A DNA stretch of 64,000 bases from Priestia aryabhattai (GCF_023715685.1 NZ_JAMBOQ010000001.1:1116001-1180000), one strand, 5' to 3'. Counted from the stretch's first letter, positions 16,876-26,871 are shown. The notes: generated by a model from the letters alone, not told the origin. Numbers and translations: made by a program.

Positions 16876-19503
16876 CTACTTTGCTTCGTACCAAGTCTTT
16901 CCGTAAGAATAATCTACTTTCAACGGAACTTCTAGCTCTAAAGCGTGCTCCATTACTTCTGGTACGATTTTCTCTAAAATTTTAATTTCTTCTTCTGGGG
17001 CTTCAAAAATCAGCTCATCGTGTACTTGAAGCAGTAGCTTTGCCTGAAGATTTTCATCTTTTAAGCGCTTATCCATTTCAATCATTGCTTTTTTAATAAT
17101 ATCAGCTGCTGTCCCTTGGATAGGCGTATTCATAGCCGTACGCTCAGCGAAGCTGCGGAGGTTAAAGTTTCGGCTTGTGATTTCAGGCAAGTAACGTCGG
17201 CGATGCAAGAGCGTTGTTACATATCCCTTTTCTTTTGCATCGCGTACAATCGTATCCATATACTCCTGTACACCCGGGAAGCTTTTTAAATAGCGTTCAA
17301 TAAAAGTAGCCGCTGCTTTTCTTGTAATTCCTAAACTTTGCGATAAACCGTAATCACTGATGCCGTAGACGATTCCAAAATTCACTGCTTTAGCCTGACG
17401 GCGCATATTCGACGTTACTTCTTCTCTTTCGACGTGAAACACATCCATCGCTGTTTTCGTATGAATATCTAAGTCATGCTTAAACGCATCAATTAGCTTT
17501 TCATCATCTGCAATATGAGCCAGTACGCGCAGCTCAATTTGTGAATAATCCGCCGCAAATATTAACCAATCAGGCTGTGAAGGTACGAATGCGCCTCTTA
17601 TTTTTTTACCTTCTTCAAGACGAATCGGTATGTTTTGCAAGTTAGGATCTACTGAACTTAACCTTCCCGTTTGAGTTAACGTTTGATTAAAGCGTGTATG
17701 AACTTTTCCATCGCTTTCATGAATAACCTTTTTTAATCCCTCAATATACGTAGACTGTAATTTTCCTAGCTGACGGTACTGTAAAATCTCTGGGATAATA
17801 TCATGGGTACTAGCTAATTGCTCTAATACATCAGCTGATGTGGAATAGCCTGTTTTTGTTTTCTTTATGACTGGAAGCTGCATTTTTTCAAAAAGAACAA
17901 CTCCTAGCTGCTTTGGTGAATTAATATTGAATTCTTGTCCAGCATATTCGTAGATTTTCGCTTCAATTTTTTCAAGCTGTTCTCGGAGATCTTCGCCCAT
18001 TTCATCCAAACGCGCACGGTCAATTTTCACCCCTTGATATTCCATATTAGCAAGGACAATGGCAAGAGGCATTTCAAGCTTTTCAAACAGCTCAAACTGT
18101 TCATTTTCAACTAATTCTTTTTCTAACATTTCTTTTAAATAAGCTACAGCGGCTGCTTTTCTTATAACATGCTCAGCTAGCTGATCAGCTTCCGCAATGC
18201 TTCGCTTAGCTCCCTTCCCATACACAGCTTCATCTGATTGCACTTGATGATATCCTTTTAATTTTGCAATTGTCGCTAGGTCATCATTTGCCTCAGCAGG
18301 ATTTAAGATGTAAGAAGCAATCATTACATCATGTTCAATTCCTTTTATTTCATGACCCGCCCATTTTAACGATACAATCGTACGTTTTCCATTAAACACC
18401 GTCTTTTTTACACGTTCATCTTCTAACCATGCTTTAAATTTAGAAGATGAAAGGGCTGTATCTTTATCAATAAAATAGTGGCCATTTTTATTGCTGATTC
18501 CAAAACCGAGCAGCTGGTTGTGATGATAGTTTTCTTCATAACCTTCTACGATCAGAGCTGCTTCGCTTGTTAACATATCATCGTGAACTTCCTGCGCTAT
18601 TTCAAACGTCAGTTCTTCAAAATCTACTTCCTCTTCTGCTGATTCACCAAATTTAGCAAGCAGAGAACTAAACCCAAGCTCTTTAAATAAAGAGATGACC
18701 TTTGAAGGTTCAAACCCGTCATACTTTACATCTTCTACAGATACTTCAAGAGGCGCTTCGCAATAAATAGTTGCAAGCTTTTTACTCATGATGGCTGATT
18801 CACGATTATCTTCTAGCTTTTCTTTTAATTTTTTACCGCTGACTTGATCGATAGATTGCAATACATTTTCAACCGTTTCAAACTCTTTTAATAGCTTTAA
18901 GGCTGTTTTTTCCCCGACTCCGGGCACACCTGGGATATTATCCGAGCTGTCCCCCATAAGACCTTTCATATCAATGATTTGTGCAGCCGTAATACCATAC
19001 TTTTCATCAATGGCTGCAGGCGTATATGAATCGACATCTGTAATCCCTTTTCTCGTAATATCTACGGTTACATGCTCTGACACAAGCTGAAGTAAATCTT
19101 TATCCCCAGAAATGACTTTTACGGCCATTCCTTTTTGTTCAGCTTGCTTTGAAAGTGTACCGATAATATCATCTGCTTCATAATCAGGCAGTTCATAGCG
19201 CTTAATCCCATATGCATCTAATAACTCACGAATAAAGGGAAACTGCTCTGAAAGTTCAGGAGGTGTCTTTTGTCTGCCTCCTTTATATTCTGTAAATGTT
19301 TTGTGACGAAACGTTGTTTTCCCTGCATCAAAAGCCACCAGTAAATGCGTTGGCTTCTCTTCCTCTAAGATACGTGTCAGCATTGTGGTAAAGCCATATA
19401 TGGCATTTGTATGTATTCCTTTATCATTGTTTAAAAGCGGCAAAGCAAAAAATGCACGGTAGGCAATACTATTCCCGTCAATTAATACTAGTTTTTGTGT
19501 CAT
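16876..19503 (-). CDS. polA: DNA polymerase I
   Basis: An 875-residue family A polymerase for Okazaki fragment maturation and repair. The 5' nuclease domain (1-290) shows LLVAFDAGKTTFRH and GLMGDSSDNIPGVPGVGEKTA. The middle domain (about 300-470) reads AALIVEGYEENYHH where proofreading enzymes have a DxE motif, so 3'-5' exonuclease activity is probably lost, as in other Bacillus Pol I. The polymerase domain has motif A AADYSQIELRVLAH, motif B RRQAKAVNFGIVYGIS and motif C LLQVHDELIFEAP. First gene of polA-mutM-ytaF-coaE. Confidence 0.97.
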   Translation of the reverse strand: MTQKLVLIDGNSIAYRAFFALPLLNNDKGIHTNAIYGFTTMLTRILEEEKPTHLLVAFDAGKTTFRHKTFTEYKGGRQKTPPELSEQFPFIRELLDAYGIKRYELPDYEADDIIGTLSKQAEQKGMAVKVISGDKDLLQLVSEHVTVDITRKGITDVDSYTPAAIDEKYGITAAQIIDMKGLMGDSSDNIPGVPGVGEKTALKLLKEFETVENVLQSIDQVSGKKLKEKLEDNRESAIMSKKLATIYCEAPLEVSVEDVKYDGFEPSKVISLFKELGFSSLLAKFGESAEEEVDFEELTFEIAQEVHDDMLTSEAALIVEGYEENYHHNQLLGFGISNKNGHYFIDKDTALSSSKFKAWLEDERVKKTVFNGKRTIVSLKWAGHEIKGIEHDVMIASYILNPAEANDDLATIAKLKGYHQVQSDEAVYGKGAKRSIAEADQLAEHVIRKAAAVAYLKEMLEKELVENEQFELFEKLEMPLAIVLANMEYQGVKIDRARLDEMGEDLREQLEKIEAKIYEYAGQEFNINSPKQLGVVLFEKMQLPVIKKTKTGYSTSADVLEQLASTHDIIPEILQYRQLGKLQSTYIEGLKKVIHESDGKVHTRFNQTLTQTGRLSSVDPNLQNIPIRLEEGKKIRGAFVPSQPDWLIFAADYSQIELRVLAHIADDEKLIDAFKHDLDIHTKTAMDVFHVEREEVTSNMRRQAKAVNFGIVYGISDYGLSQSLGITRKAAATFIERYLKSFPGVQEYMDTIVRDAKEKGYVTTLLHRRRYLPEITSRNFNLRSFAERTAMNTPIQGTAADIIKKAMIEMDKRLKDENLQAKLLLQVHDELIFEAPEEEIKILEKIVPEVMEHALELEVPLKVDYSYGKTWYEAK

Positions 19504-19633
19504 TCATGTTCCTCCATTTCGCTCTCTTCTTATCTTACCTTTATTTTAGCAAACAATAAGCTTTAAGGACAAAAAGTACTCTTGAATTCAACGTTTTATT
19601 TTCATATGGTGATAAGATCTATACATCATAAAA

Positions 19634-19665
19634 TAAAAACACCGCCTAGTCATTCTAGGCGGTGT
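19634..19665 (-). terminator. strong terminator between phoR and polA
   Basis: An 11-bp perfect GC-rich stem ACACCGCCTAG/CTAGGCGGTGT (19639-19649 with 19655-19665) with a five-base loop is followed by five U residues on the minus strand. It lies 167 nt beyond the phoR stop. Confidence 0.87.
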
Positions 19666-19790
19666 AACATGTGAGTGGATAAAAATTGTCAAAAAGAATC
19701 GGCGAAAATAGCACGGTTAAAGCTATCTTCGCCTTACATATTGGCTCCTTGGATGAAGGGGTTTCCATGAAAAATTGTATCAATTATTTA
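19634..19790 (-). ncRNA. candidate structured RNA or long phoR 3' UTR
   Basis: Between phoR and polA the minus strand contains, in order, an ACCCCTTC C-rich stretch, a 12-bp hairpin GGCGAAGATAGC/GCTATTTTCGCC (plus 19701-19733) and the strong terminator at 19639-19665. The hairpin has an A-C mismatch if read on the plus strand but a G-U pair on the minus strand, which favours minus-strand transcription. A weak -10 (TACAAT) lies upstream without a clear -35. It could be an independent small RNA or the phoPR 3' end; no ORF with a ribosome site was seen. Confidence 0.35.
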
Positions 19791-19831
19791 TTAAGCTACA
19801 TTAAATAAATTGTAAAAGGAACGTAAACATT

Positions 19832-21604
19832 TTACATCTGCGGCAAATACTTGTGCAGCCTCACCGAAAAAGTTGTCCCTTTGTTGACTTCACTTTTCAC
19901 TTCAATTTCCCCTTTATGAGCTTCAACAAGGTGTTTAACAATTGCTAACCCAAGACCTGTTCCTCCGGAATTACGGCTTCTTGCTTTATCTACTCGGTAA
20001 AAGCGCTCAAAAATACGTGAAATTTCATCGGCATCAATACCGATACCTGTATCTTGAATATGAACCGTAATCGTTGCTTCTTCCTCTTCAAGCGAAATGT
20101 GAACGGTTCCTCCAGGCATTGTATACATGAGCGCATTGCCAATTAAGTTAACAAACACTTGCATAAGGCGCTGACTGTCACCATCAATCCACGCTTCTTC
20201 AGGAAGCGTATCTAACGTTAGCGTGATTTCTTTTTCAGTCGCTCGGTTTGATAGCACTGTGGTGACTTCGTAAAGAAGTGTATTCAGATCTACTGAATGA
20301 ATGCTTAGTTTAAACCCTTGCTGTTCAACTTTAGACAAATCTAAAAGATCTTGAATCAAACTCTCCATGCGCTGACTTTCCGTTAGAATAATAGATAGAA
20401 ACTGCTGTCGCAGCTGCGGATCTTCCATGGCACCGTCTAATAATGTCTCACTAAACCCTTTAATGGATGTAATAGGGGTTTTTAGTTCATGAGACACATT
20501 CGCTACAAAGTCACGGCGAACTTGTTCTAGTTTTTTCAGCTCGGTAATATCATGGAAAACAAGCACAATGCCTTTCCATTCATCGTTTAAGCCAATAATC
20601 GGCGCTCCGTAAACATCAAAATACCTTCGTTCAATATTTAAAGGCAGAACCACTTGTTTTCGAACCTTTACTTCCGTCATAAATATCTTTTCCACAAGTT
20701 TAATGATTTCTTTGTGCTCAAATACCTCGTAATACAAATGATAAAGGAAGTCGTCCGGATGTATATGAAACTGCTCTTTATAAGCTCGATTCACTAAGTT
20801 TATATAGCCTCGACTATCGATGAGAAGCATGCCGCTTCCCATATTTTCAATTAGCGTGCGCAGCCTGTCCTGCTGCATTTCCTGATTAGTGATAGACTCT
20901 TGCAGATTACGAGCAAGTGCGTTAATAGACTGACTCAGCATACCCGTTTCATCTACATAATCTTCATATGTACGAGCTTTATAATTCCCTTTTGCAAGTT
21001 CCATAGCCACCTTGGTTGCCGATTCAATAGGACGGGTATAGCGCCCCATAATCTTTACACCTAAGAGTAAAATCACAATCAAAGCTAGACCTAAGCTTCC
21101 AATAAGAAGGCCCCAGATTTGCTGATTTACTTGTTTTAATGAATCAAACGATGTACTCAGCACAACAAATCCCTCTTGCTTACCTTCTATAATAAGCGGA
21201 ATACCATAGTAATATAAGTCGTAATCTTCTTTAATTTGATCAAAGCTTTTTTTACTGTTTAACTGCTTTTTCAACACTTGTTGGATTACGATACTTTTTT
21301 CGATTCTTTGCTGCTTGCTACCTGGATTTGAGTCAACTAATATTTTTCCGTCTTTTTGAACGACAGTCGTTCGTACACTTAACGAATTGCTGATTTGATC
21401 AACTTTAGATTTTAAAGCAGGACTTGTGATGCCTTCTTCGCTAATATACATTTCCACAAGCTTTGCTTCTTTTTCCATTCGCTCTTGAAACGTCTGAAAA
21501 TAAAAGTTTTTAAACAACTGCCCCAGCAGCAGGCCAAGACCTACTAATACAATAATGATAAGTACTAATAGAGCCAAAAGTAGCCTTGAACGAAATTTAT
21601 TCAT
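19832..21604 (-). CDS. phoR: sensor histidine kinase PhoR
   Basis: A 590-residue membrane kinase of the phosphate-starvation system. Two membrane segments (about 8-30 and 162-184) flank an extracytoplasmic sensor domain; HAMP (about 186-238) and PAS (about 248-350) domains follow. The HisKA box VANVSHELKTPITSIKG (about 368) and the ATPase N, G1 and G2 boxes (LIGNALMY, IQDTGIGI, GGTGLGLAIVKH) are intact. The start overlaps the end of phoP by 8 nt (ATGAATAA), indicating coupled translation. It controls the Pho regulon with PhoP. Confidence 0.95.
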   Translation of the reverse strand: MNKFRSRLLLALLVLIIIVLVGLGLLLGQLFKNFYFQTFQERMEKEAKLVEMYISEEGITSPALKSKVDQISNSLSVRTTVVQKDGKILVDSNPGSKQQRIEKSIVIQQVLKKQLNSKKSFDQIKEDYDLYYYGIPLIIEGKQEGFVVLSTSFDSLKQVNQQIWGLLIGSLGLALIVILLLGVKIMGRYTRPIESATKVAMELAKGNYKARTYEDYVDETGMLSQSINALARNLQESITNQEMQQDRLRTLIENMGSGMLLIDSRGYINLVNRAYKEQFHIHPDDFLYHLYYEVFEHKEIIKLVEKIFMTEVKVRKQVVLPLNIERRYFDVYGAPIIGLNDEWKGIVLVFHDITELKKLEQVRRDFVANVSHELKTPITSIKGFSETLLDGAMEDPQLRQQFLSIILTESQRMESLIQDLLDLSKVEQQGFKLSIHSVDLNTLLYEVTTVLSNRATEKEITLTLDTLPEEAWIDGDSQRLMQVFVNLIGNALMYTMPGGTVHISLEEEEATITVHIQDTGIGIDADEISRIFERFYRVDKARSRNSGGTGLGLAIVKHLVEAHKGEIEVKSEVNKGTTFSVRLHKYLPQM

Positions 21605-22313
21605 CTACCTTTGGTTCCTCCAGCTTATACCCTAATCCTCTAATCGTTTTTATATAAACAGGTTTTCGCGTGTTATGTTCAATTTTCTCACGCAAATGGC
21701 TGATGTGCACATCTACAATTCGCGTATCTCCGGCAAAATCATAATTCCACACTGCACTTAGCAGCTGATCACGAGTTAATACCCGCCCTTTGTATTTTGC
21801 CAAATATAATAATAACTCGAATTCTTTAGGAGTAAGCTCAAGCTGCTCTTGATTAAAATATGCCTCGTAATGATCTGGAAGAATTTTCAAATCACCAATC
21901 ATGATGCGTTCGCCGTCTTCCTCTTGTTCATTTTCCTGAGCAATAATTTGTGTTCTGCGTAAAATGGCTTTTACACGCGCTACTACTTCTCGAGGGCTAA
22001 ATGGTTTAGTCATGTAGTCATCTGCGCCAAGCTCTAACCCTAATACCTTGTCAAACTCATCGTCTTTTGCAGTTAACATTAAAATAGGCGTCATCACTTT
22101 TTGCTGACGAAGCTTTTTACAAACTTCAATTCCATCCATTTTAGGAAGCATCAAATCTAACACAATTAAATTCGGTTTTCCTTCTAGTGCTTTGTTGTAT
22201 CCTTCTTCCCCGTCTTCAGCTGTTTCTACTGTAAAACCAGCTTGTTGTAAATTATATTGTAATAATGTTGAAATTGATTGTTCATCATCTACGACTAATA
22301 ATTTCTTACTCAT
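21597..22313 (-). CDS. phoP: response regulator PhoP
   Basis: A 238-residue OmpR-family regulator. The receiver domain has KLLVVDDEQS at the N-terminus, the phosphoacceptor Asp in LIVLDLMLPKMDG (about 53) and Lys in MTKPFSPRE; the winged-helix DNA-binding domain ends in HISHLREKIEHNTRKPVYIKTIRGLGYKL. The frame is open to an ATG at 22334, but that overlaps the GGAGG site, so the ATG at 22313 is preferred even though its spacing from GGAGG (14 nt) is long. It is co-transcribed with phoR. Confidence 0.94.
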   Translation of the reverse strand: MSKKLLVVDDEQSISTLLQYNLQQAGFTVETAEDGEEGYNKALEGKPNLIVLDLMLPKMDGIEVCKKLRQQKVMTPILMLTAKDDEFDKVLGLELGADDYMTKPFSPREVVARVKAILRRTQIIAQENEQEEDGERIMIGDLKILPDHYEAYFNQEQLELTPKEFELLLYLAKYKGRVLTRDQLLSAVWNYDFAGDTRIVDVHISHLREKIEHNTRKPVYIKTIRGLGYKLEEPKVDE

Positions 22314-22393
22314 ATTAACGATATAAGCCTCCATCTAGTTAAATTAAACCGCAGCTTCATCCAAATGATATTATTTTCTATTTATCTTCTCTT

Positions 22394-22423
22394 ATCATAC
22401 AATGTTTTAGCCTCGTTCTCCAA
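22394..22423 (-). promoter_or_regulatory. possible phoP promoter
   Basis: Minus-strand TTGGAG (22418-22423), 18-nt spacer, TATGAT (22394-22399), about 80 nt before phoP. Pho boxes were not clearly seen. Confidence 0.4.
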
Positions 22424-22491
22424 TACATTTCAACATTTTCAGAAAATATGGCCAAAGAGTTTCTTCTATACTTATAAATATTTAAGGTGTT

Positions 22492-22968
22492 TTAAAAATT
22501 CTCAAAATCATGTGTTTCTACTGATGGAAGCCTAAACGGCGGATGCACAAGAAACTGTGCCGTTACTACTTTCTCTTTTTGCTCATTAACTGCTTCCACT
22601 TCAATCGTAACAGTTTTAGAAGAAATATCTACTTCTGTCACTTCGAATAAAAATTCGATTGTGCTATAATGATGAATTTTTTTAGGAAAGGCAACCGTAT
22701 GTTCTGCAACGTGGCTTCCGGGTCCGGGTAAATACTTTGAAATGGCTGCTGTCATAATACCGGTAATCATAATGCTTGGTACAATAGGTTTTTTAAAAGG
22801 TGTCTGAGATGCGTAATCATGTTGAATGTATAAAGGGTTAGAATCATTTGTCAGTCCTAAGTACAACAAGATATCTTTATCTTCAATTCGTTCAGTCAGC
22901 GTTAACTTCTCTCCAACTTTGATGTCTTCAATACTTCGACCTATTTTTTGTTTTTTACCTAATACCAT
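22492..22968 (-). CDS. MaoC-type hotdog dehydratase
   Basis: A protein of about 158 residues with a single hotdog fold of the MaoC/(R)-enoyl-CoA hydratase group. The hydratase signature is seen in LGLTNDSNPLYIQHDYA (Asp and His of the D-x5-H motif), followed by PIVPSIMITGIMTAAISKYL and PGSHVAEHTVAFPKKIHH. Three successive ATGs follow AAAGGTGG; the third, at 22968, has the best spacing. It lies between mdh and phoP, outside the core citZ-icd-mdh set. The acyl substrate is unknown. Confidence 0.8.
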   Translation of the reverse strand: MVLGKKQKIGRSIEDIKVGEKLTLTERIEDKDILLYLGLTNDSNPLYIQHDYASQTPFKKPIVPSIMITGIMTAAISKYLPGPGSHVAEHTVAFPKKIHHYSTIEFLFEVTEVDISSKTVTIEVEAVNEQKEKVVTAQFLVHPPFRLPSVETHDFENF

Positions 22969-23105
22969 CATCATTCCACCTTTTGTATAAAGTAATAGAT
23001 TTTCTTTCTCTGTATACAAGAAAAATTCGAGGTTTCCCTCGAATTTTCCTTGTGACTATTGTTTGAATATCTATAAAAACCTATACTCAAACCTATTTTA
23101 TTGTA

Positions 23106-24044
23106 TTAAGCTAATACACCCATGACAGTTTTGACTGATTTTGCTGATTGATCTAACGAAGCTTTTTCAGAATCAGTAAGTTCTAATTCAATTACTTGCT
23201 CAATTCCTGCAGCTCCTAATACGGTTGGAACACCTAAGTAGATGCCGTTATAACCATATTCACCCTCTAGGTAAGCAATCGCTGGTAAAATGCGACGCTG
23301 ATCTTTTAAGATCGCTTCTGTCATTTCCACTAAAGAAGCAGCAGGAGCGTAGTACGCACTTCCGTTACCTAATAAGTTAACGATCTCGCCGCCGCCTTTG
23401 CGTGTTCTTTCAACAATTGCTTCAAGGCGCGCTTTTGGAATAAGCGTTTCAAGAGGAATACCGCCAGCATATGAGTAGCGTACAAGAGGTACCATGTCAT
23501 CTCCATGTCCACCAAGTACAAAACCTGTGATATCTTTCACTGAAATGTTTAACTCCTGCGCTACAAACGTACGGAAACGTGCAGAATCTAATACGCCTGA
23601 TTGACCGATTACGCGGTTTTTAGGAAAGCCAGATTCTTTAAATACTGTGTACGTCATAGCATCCACCGGATTTGTTAACACGATAATGTGACAGTTAGGT
23701 GAGTATTTAACAACTTCTTGAGTAACAGACTTCATGATTTTTTGGTTCGTTGTTACTAAATCATCGCGACTCATACCTGGCTTACGCGCGATACCAGCTG
23801 TAATAATGACAATGTCAGAATCAGCTGTGTCTTCGTAGTTGGCTGTTCCTGTAATGTTAGCATCAAAGCCTTGTACAGGACTTGCTTCTAACATATCCAG
23901 CGCTTTACCTTTAGCTGGATTTTCTAATTGCGGAATATCAACTAATACAACATCGGCTAATTCTTTTTGACCAATTAAAAAAGCAGTTGTAGCTCCCGTA
24001 AAGCCCGCTCCGATAACAGATACTTTTTTACGCATATTTGCCAT
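23106..24044 (-). CDS. mdh: malate dehydrogenase
   Basis: A 312-residue LDH-like NAD-dependent malate dehydrogenase of the TCA cycle. Rossmann motif [11 protein letters not shown] (about 11-21), substrate arginines in [14 protein letters not shown], and catalytic His in [12 protein letters not shown] (about 178) are present. It is the last gene of citZ-icd-mdh, 28 nt after icd, with ribosome site GGGGAGGAATT. Expression should follow the citZ promoter plus any internal icd promoter. Confidence 0.96.
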   Translation of the reverse strand: MANMRKKVSVIGAGFTGATTAFLIGQKELADVVLVDIPQLENPAKGKALDMLEASPVQGFDANITGTANYEDTADSDIVIITAGIARKPGMSRDDLVTTNQKIMKSVTQEVVKYSPNCHIIVLTNPVDAMTYTVFKESGFPKNRVIGQSGVLDSARFRTFVAQELNISVKDITGFVLGGHGDDMVPLVRYSYAGGIPLETLIPKARLEAIVERTRKGGGEIVNLLGNGSAYYAPAASLVEMTEAILKDQRRILPAIAYLEGEYGYNGIYLGVPTVLGAAGIEQVIELELTDSEKASLDQSAKSVKTVMGVLA

Positions 24045-24072
24045 TATAATTCCTCCCCTAAATGAATAGCTA

Positions 24073-25359
24073 TTAAACTGTTACTTGTTTTCCTAGATTG
24101 CTAATTAATTCATCAGCAAACTCTGAACACTTCACTTCTGTTGCGCCGTCCATTAAACGTGCGAAATCATATGTTACTACTTTTGAAGCAATTGTTTTTT
24201 CCATTGATTTCATGATTAAATCCGCTGCTTCATTCCAGCCAAGGTGTTCAAGCATTAACACACCTGATAATAATACAGAAGATGGGTTTACTTTATCTAA
24301 ACCAGCATATTTAGGTGCTGTACCGTGAGTTGCTTCAAAGATAGCATGTCCAGTTTCGTAGTTGATATTTGCTCCTGGAGCAATTCCGATACCGCCAACT
24401 TGTGCCGCTAATGCATCTGAAATGTAATCTCCATTTAAATTCATTGTTGCTACTACATCGAATTCACGTGGACGAGTTAAAATTTGTTGTAAGAAGATAT
24501 CTGCAATTGAATCTTTTACAATAATTTTTCCTGCTGCTTCCGCTTCTGCTTGAGCTTTGTTTGCAGCCTGTGCACCTTCTTTTTCAACGATGCGGTCATA
24601 TTGAGCCCAAGTAAATACTTTATCGCCGAATTCTTTTTCAGCTAGCTCATAGCCCCAATTTTTAAATGCGCCTTCTGTATATTTCATAATGTTACCTTTG
24701 TGTACCAGCGTAACAGACTTACGGCCTTGTTCAATTGCATAGTTGATTGCTGCACGCACAAGACGCTCTGTTCCTTCAGAAGAAATAGGCTTAATACCTA
24801 ATCCAGAAGTTTCAGGGAAACGGATTTTATTTACGCCTAATTCCGTTTGTAGGAATGAAATAAGCTTTTGTACTTCTTCAGAACCCTTTGCATATTCAAT
24901 ACCAGCATAAATATCTTCAGTATTTTCACGGAAGATAACCATATCTGTATCTTCTGGGCGCTTAATTGGAGAAGGTACACCTTCAAAGTAACGAACAGGA
25001 CGTAAGCATGTAAATAAGTCTAATTCTTGACGCAATGCCACGTTTAGAGAACGAATTCCACCGCCTACTGGTGTCGTTAATGGTCCTTTGATTGCAATTA
25101 TGTATTCGCGAATTGCATCTAACGTTTCTTCCGGTAACCATTCGCCAGTTTGATTAAATGCTTTTTCACCTGCTAATACTTCTTTCCAAACGATTTCTTT
25201 TTCACCATTGTATGCTTTTGCAACTGCTGCTTCTAATACGCGGGAAGCTGCTGCCCAGATATCCGGACCAATTCCGTCACCTTCGATAAATGGAATAATT
25301 GGGTTATTTGGTACGTTTAAAACGCCGTTTGCTACAGAAATTTGTTCACCTTTTGTCAT
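24073..25359 (-). CDS. icd: isocitrate dehydrogenase (NADP)
   Basis: A 428-residue TCA enzyme forming 2-oxoglutarate. The N-terminal [12 protein letters not shown], substrate and regulatory segment [23 protein letters not shown] and Mg/NADP regions [14 protein letters not shown] and [11 protein letters not shown] are intact. AAGGAGGTC 7-8 nt before the ATG at 25359 excludes the longer frame. It lies between citZ and mdh (citC in older B. subtilis usage). Confidence 0.96.
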   Translation of the reverse strand: MTKGEQISVANGVLNVPNNPIIPFIEGDGIGPDIWAAASRVLEAAVAKAYNGEKEIVWKEVLAGEKAFNQTGEWLPEETLDAIREYIIAIKGPLTTPVGGGIRSLNVALRQELDLFTCLRPVRYFEGVPSPIKRPEDTDMVIFRENTEDIYAGIEYAKGSEEVQKLISFLQTELGVNKIRFPETSGLGIKPISSEGTERLVRAAINYAIEQGRKSVTLVHKGNIMKYTEGAFKNWGYELAEKEFGDKVFTWAQYDRIVEKEGAQAANKAQAEAEAAGKIIVKDSIADIFLQQILTRPREFDVVATMNLNGDYISDALAAQVGGIGIAPGANINYETGHAIFEATHGTAPKYAGLDKVNPSSVLLSGVLMLEHLGWNEAADLIMKSMEKTIASKVVTYDFARLMDGATEVKCSEFADELISNLGKQVTV

Positions 25360-25401
25360 GAGAATGACCTCCTTAAAAAATTTGTCTACTTTCACTTATG
25401 G

Positions 25402-25426
25402 AAAAGTGCTCAACGAACGTGAGCAC
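25402..25426 (-). terminator. intercistronic hairpin between citZ and icd
   Basis: A 7-bp stem GTGCTCA/TGAGCAC (25406-25412 with 25420-25426) is followed by only four U residues on the minus strand, in the 81-nt citZ-icd gap. It probably causes partial attenuation or mRNA processing rather than full termination. Confidence 0.6.
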
Positions 25427-25440
25427 CTTCGTCACATTGT

Positions 25441-26559
25441 TTAGCTGCGCTCTTCAAGCGGAATGTACGTTTGTTTTCCAGGACCGATATAATCAGCTCT
25501 TGGACGAATCAAACGATTGTTTGAATACTGCTCTAAAACGTGAGCAATCCATCCTGATACGCGGCTTACGGCAAAAATCGGAGTAAATAAATCGTGATCA
25601 ATACCTAAGCTGTGGTATACAGAAGCTGAATAGAAATCAACGTTTGGCGGAAGCTTTTTCTCGCCTGTTACGATTTCCTCAATTTTCACTGACATATCGT
25701 ATAGCGTTGTATCTCCTGCTTGTTTTGTAAGTTTTTCAGACATTTCTTTCAAGTGCTTGGCACGAGGATCACCCTGCTGATACACACGATGTCCAAATCC
25801 CATAATCTTTTCTTTTTTCGCGAGCTTTTCGCGAATGTAAGGTTCTGCATTTTCAACTGTTTGAATGTCAGACAACATTTTCATAACAGCTTCATTCGCT
25901 CCTCCGTGAAGAGGACCCTTTAACGCCCCAATAGCGGCTGTAATTCCTGAATAAATATCGGATAATGTTGCCACACAGACACGCGCTGTAAAAGTTGAAG
26001 CATTTAGCTCATGGTCAGCGTGTAAGACAAGTGCTTTATCAAACGCTTCTACCTGGATATCAGTTGGCTCTTCGCCGGTTAACATATATAAAAAGTTAGC
26101 GGCAATGCTATAATTTTCGTTTGGCTCAATTGGCTCTAATCCGTTGCGAACTCTTGAAAAAGCAGTCACCACTGTTGGTAATTGTGCTTGCAAACGAACA
26201 GCTTTGCGATAATTTGCTTCTTCATCCATTAAATCAGCTTCAGGATCGTACAACCCCAATAGTGATACGACTGTTCTTAAAGCTGCCATTGGATGAACAT
26301 CTTGAATTGGATAAGTTTTGAAATGATTTAAGACTTCTTGGGGTAATTTAGCGTTTTCTGCTAGTAATCTAGAAAACACAGATAATTCTTCTTTATTAGG
26401 TAATTTTCCGTGCCATAGTAAATACACCACTTCTTCAAATGTTGCATAATTCGCTAAATCATCAATATTGTAGCCTTGATATGTTAAAGTGTCATCAATA
26501 ATTGAACTTACTGCTGACGTTGTAGCGACTACCCCTTCTAGACCTCGAGTTGCTGTCAT
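25441..26559 (-). CDS. citZ: citrate synthase II
   Basis: A 372-residue citrate synthase of the short Gram-positive type. Catalytic histidines lie in LHGGANEAVMKML (about 220) and MGFGHRVYQQGDPR (about 258), and the catalytic Asp region is LPPNVDFYSASVYHSLGI. Ribosome site AAAGGAGTGGAG precedes the ATG. It opens the citZ-icd-mdh cluster and has a long upstream region with a promoter, a cre-like site and a palindrome, consistent with catabolite control of this branch. Confidence 0.96.
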   Translation of the reverse strand: MTATRGLEGVVATTSAVSSIIDDTLTYQGYNIDDLANYATFEEVVYLLWHGKLPNKEELSVFSRLLAENAKLPQEVLNHFKTYPIQDVHPMAALRTVVSLLGLYDPEADLMDEEANYRKAVRLQAQLPTVVTAFSRVRNGLEPIEPNENYSIAANFLYMLTGEEPTDIQVEAFDKALVLHADHELNASTFTARVCVATLSDIYSGITAAIGALKGPLHGGANEAVMKMLSDIQTVENAEPYIREKLAKKEKIMGFGHRVYQQGDPRAKHLKEMSEKLTKQAGDTTLYDMSVKIEEIVTGEKKLPPNVDFYSASVYHSLGIDHDLFTPIFAVSRVSGWIAHVLEQYSNNRLIRPRADYIGPGKQTYIPLEERS

Positions 26560-26713
26560 AAATCTCCACTCCTTTACAGAAAAAATTCCCCATACCTTTC
26601 TGTGTAAAACGTGAAAAACAAAATTGAGCCTCTGCTCAACTAGACATTAAATGATATACGAAGCGCCTCTTTTGAATATATATCTTGGAAGAACATTCCT
26701 TCACCCCACGTAA

Positions 26714-26727
26714 AGAAAATGCTTACA
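26714..26727 (-). promoter_or_regulatory. cre-like CcpA site in citZ leader
   Basis: The minus strand reads TGTAAGCATTTTCT, two mismatches from a cre consensus, within the transcribed leader of citZ. CcpA control of citZ is known in B. subtilis; the match here is moderate. Confidence 0.5.
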
Positions 26728-26803
26728 TTTCCATTTGTTTCAATAACACACAAAATTAAAACATCTGCATGTGTCATTGCTTTGTTACAGCCCTATAGGT
26801 AAA

Positions 26804-26819
26804 ACATACAATTGTATGT
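26804..26819. promoter_or_regulatory. 16-bp perfect palindrome downstream of citZ promoter
   Basis: ACATACAATTGTATGT is perfectly self-complementary and lies roughly 15-30 nt after the predicted citZ transcription start, a typical repressor roadblock position. The cognate regulator is not identifiable from the sequence. Confidence 0.55.
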
Positions 26820-26842
26820 AAAAAGATGCGGCCTCAAAATAT

Positions 26843-26871
26843 ATTATAAACAATTATCTGACTTTTGTGAA
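26843..26871 (-). promoter_or_regulatory. probable citZ promoter
   Basis: Minus-strand TTCACA (26866-26871), 17-nt spacer, TATAAT (26843-26848), giving a leader of about 280 nt. The spacer includes ATAATTGTTTAT, an inverted ATAA/TTAT that might be a CcpC half-site pair; that is speculative. Confidence 0.6.

Noticed and set aside
26624..26639. Terminator-like hairpin TTGAGC/GCTCAA in the citZ leader
   Set aside because: Only a 6-bp stem with an interrupted U-rich tail; too weak to call an attenuator.
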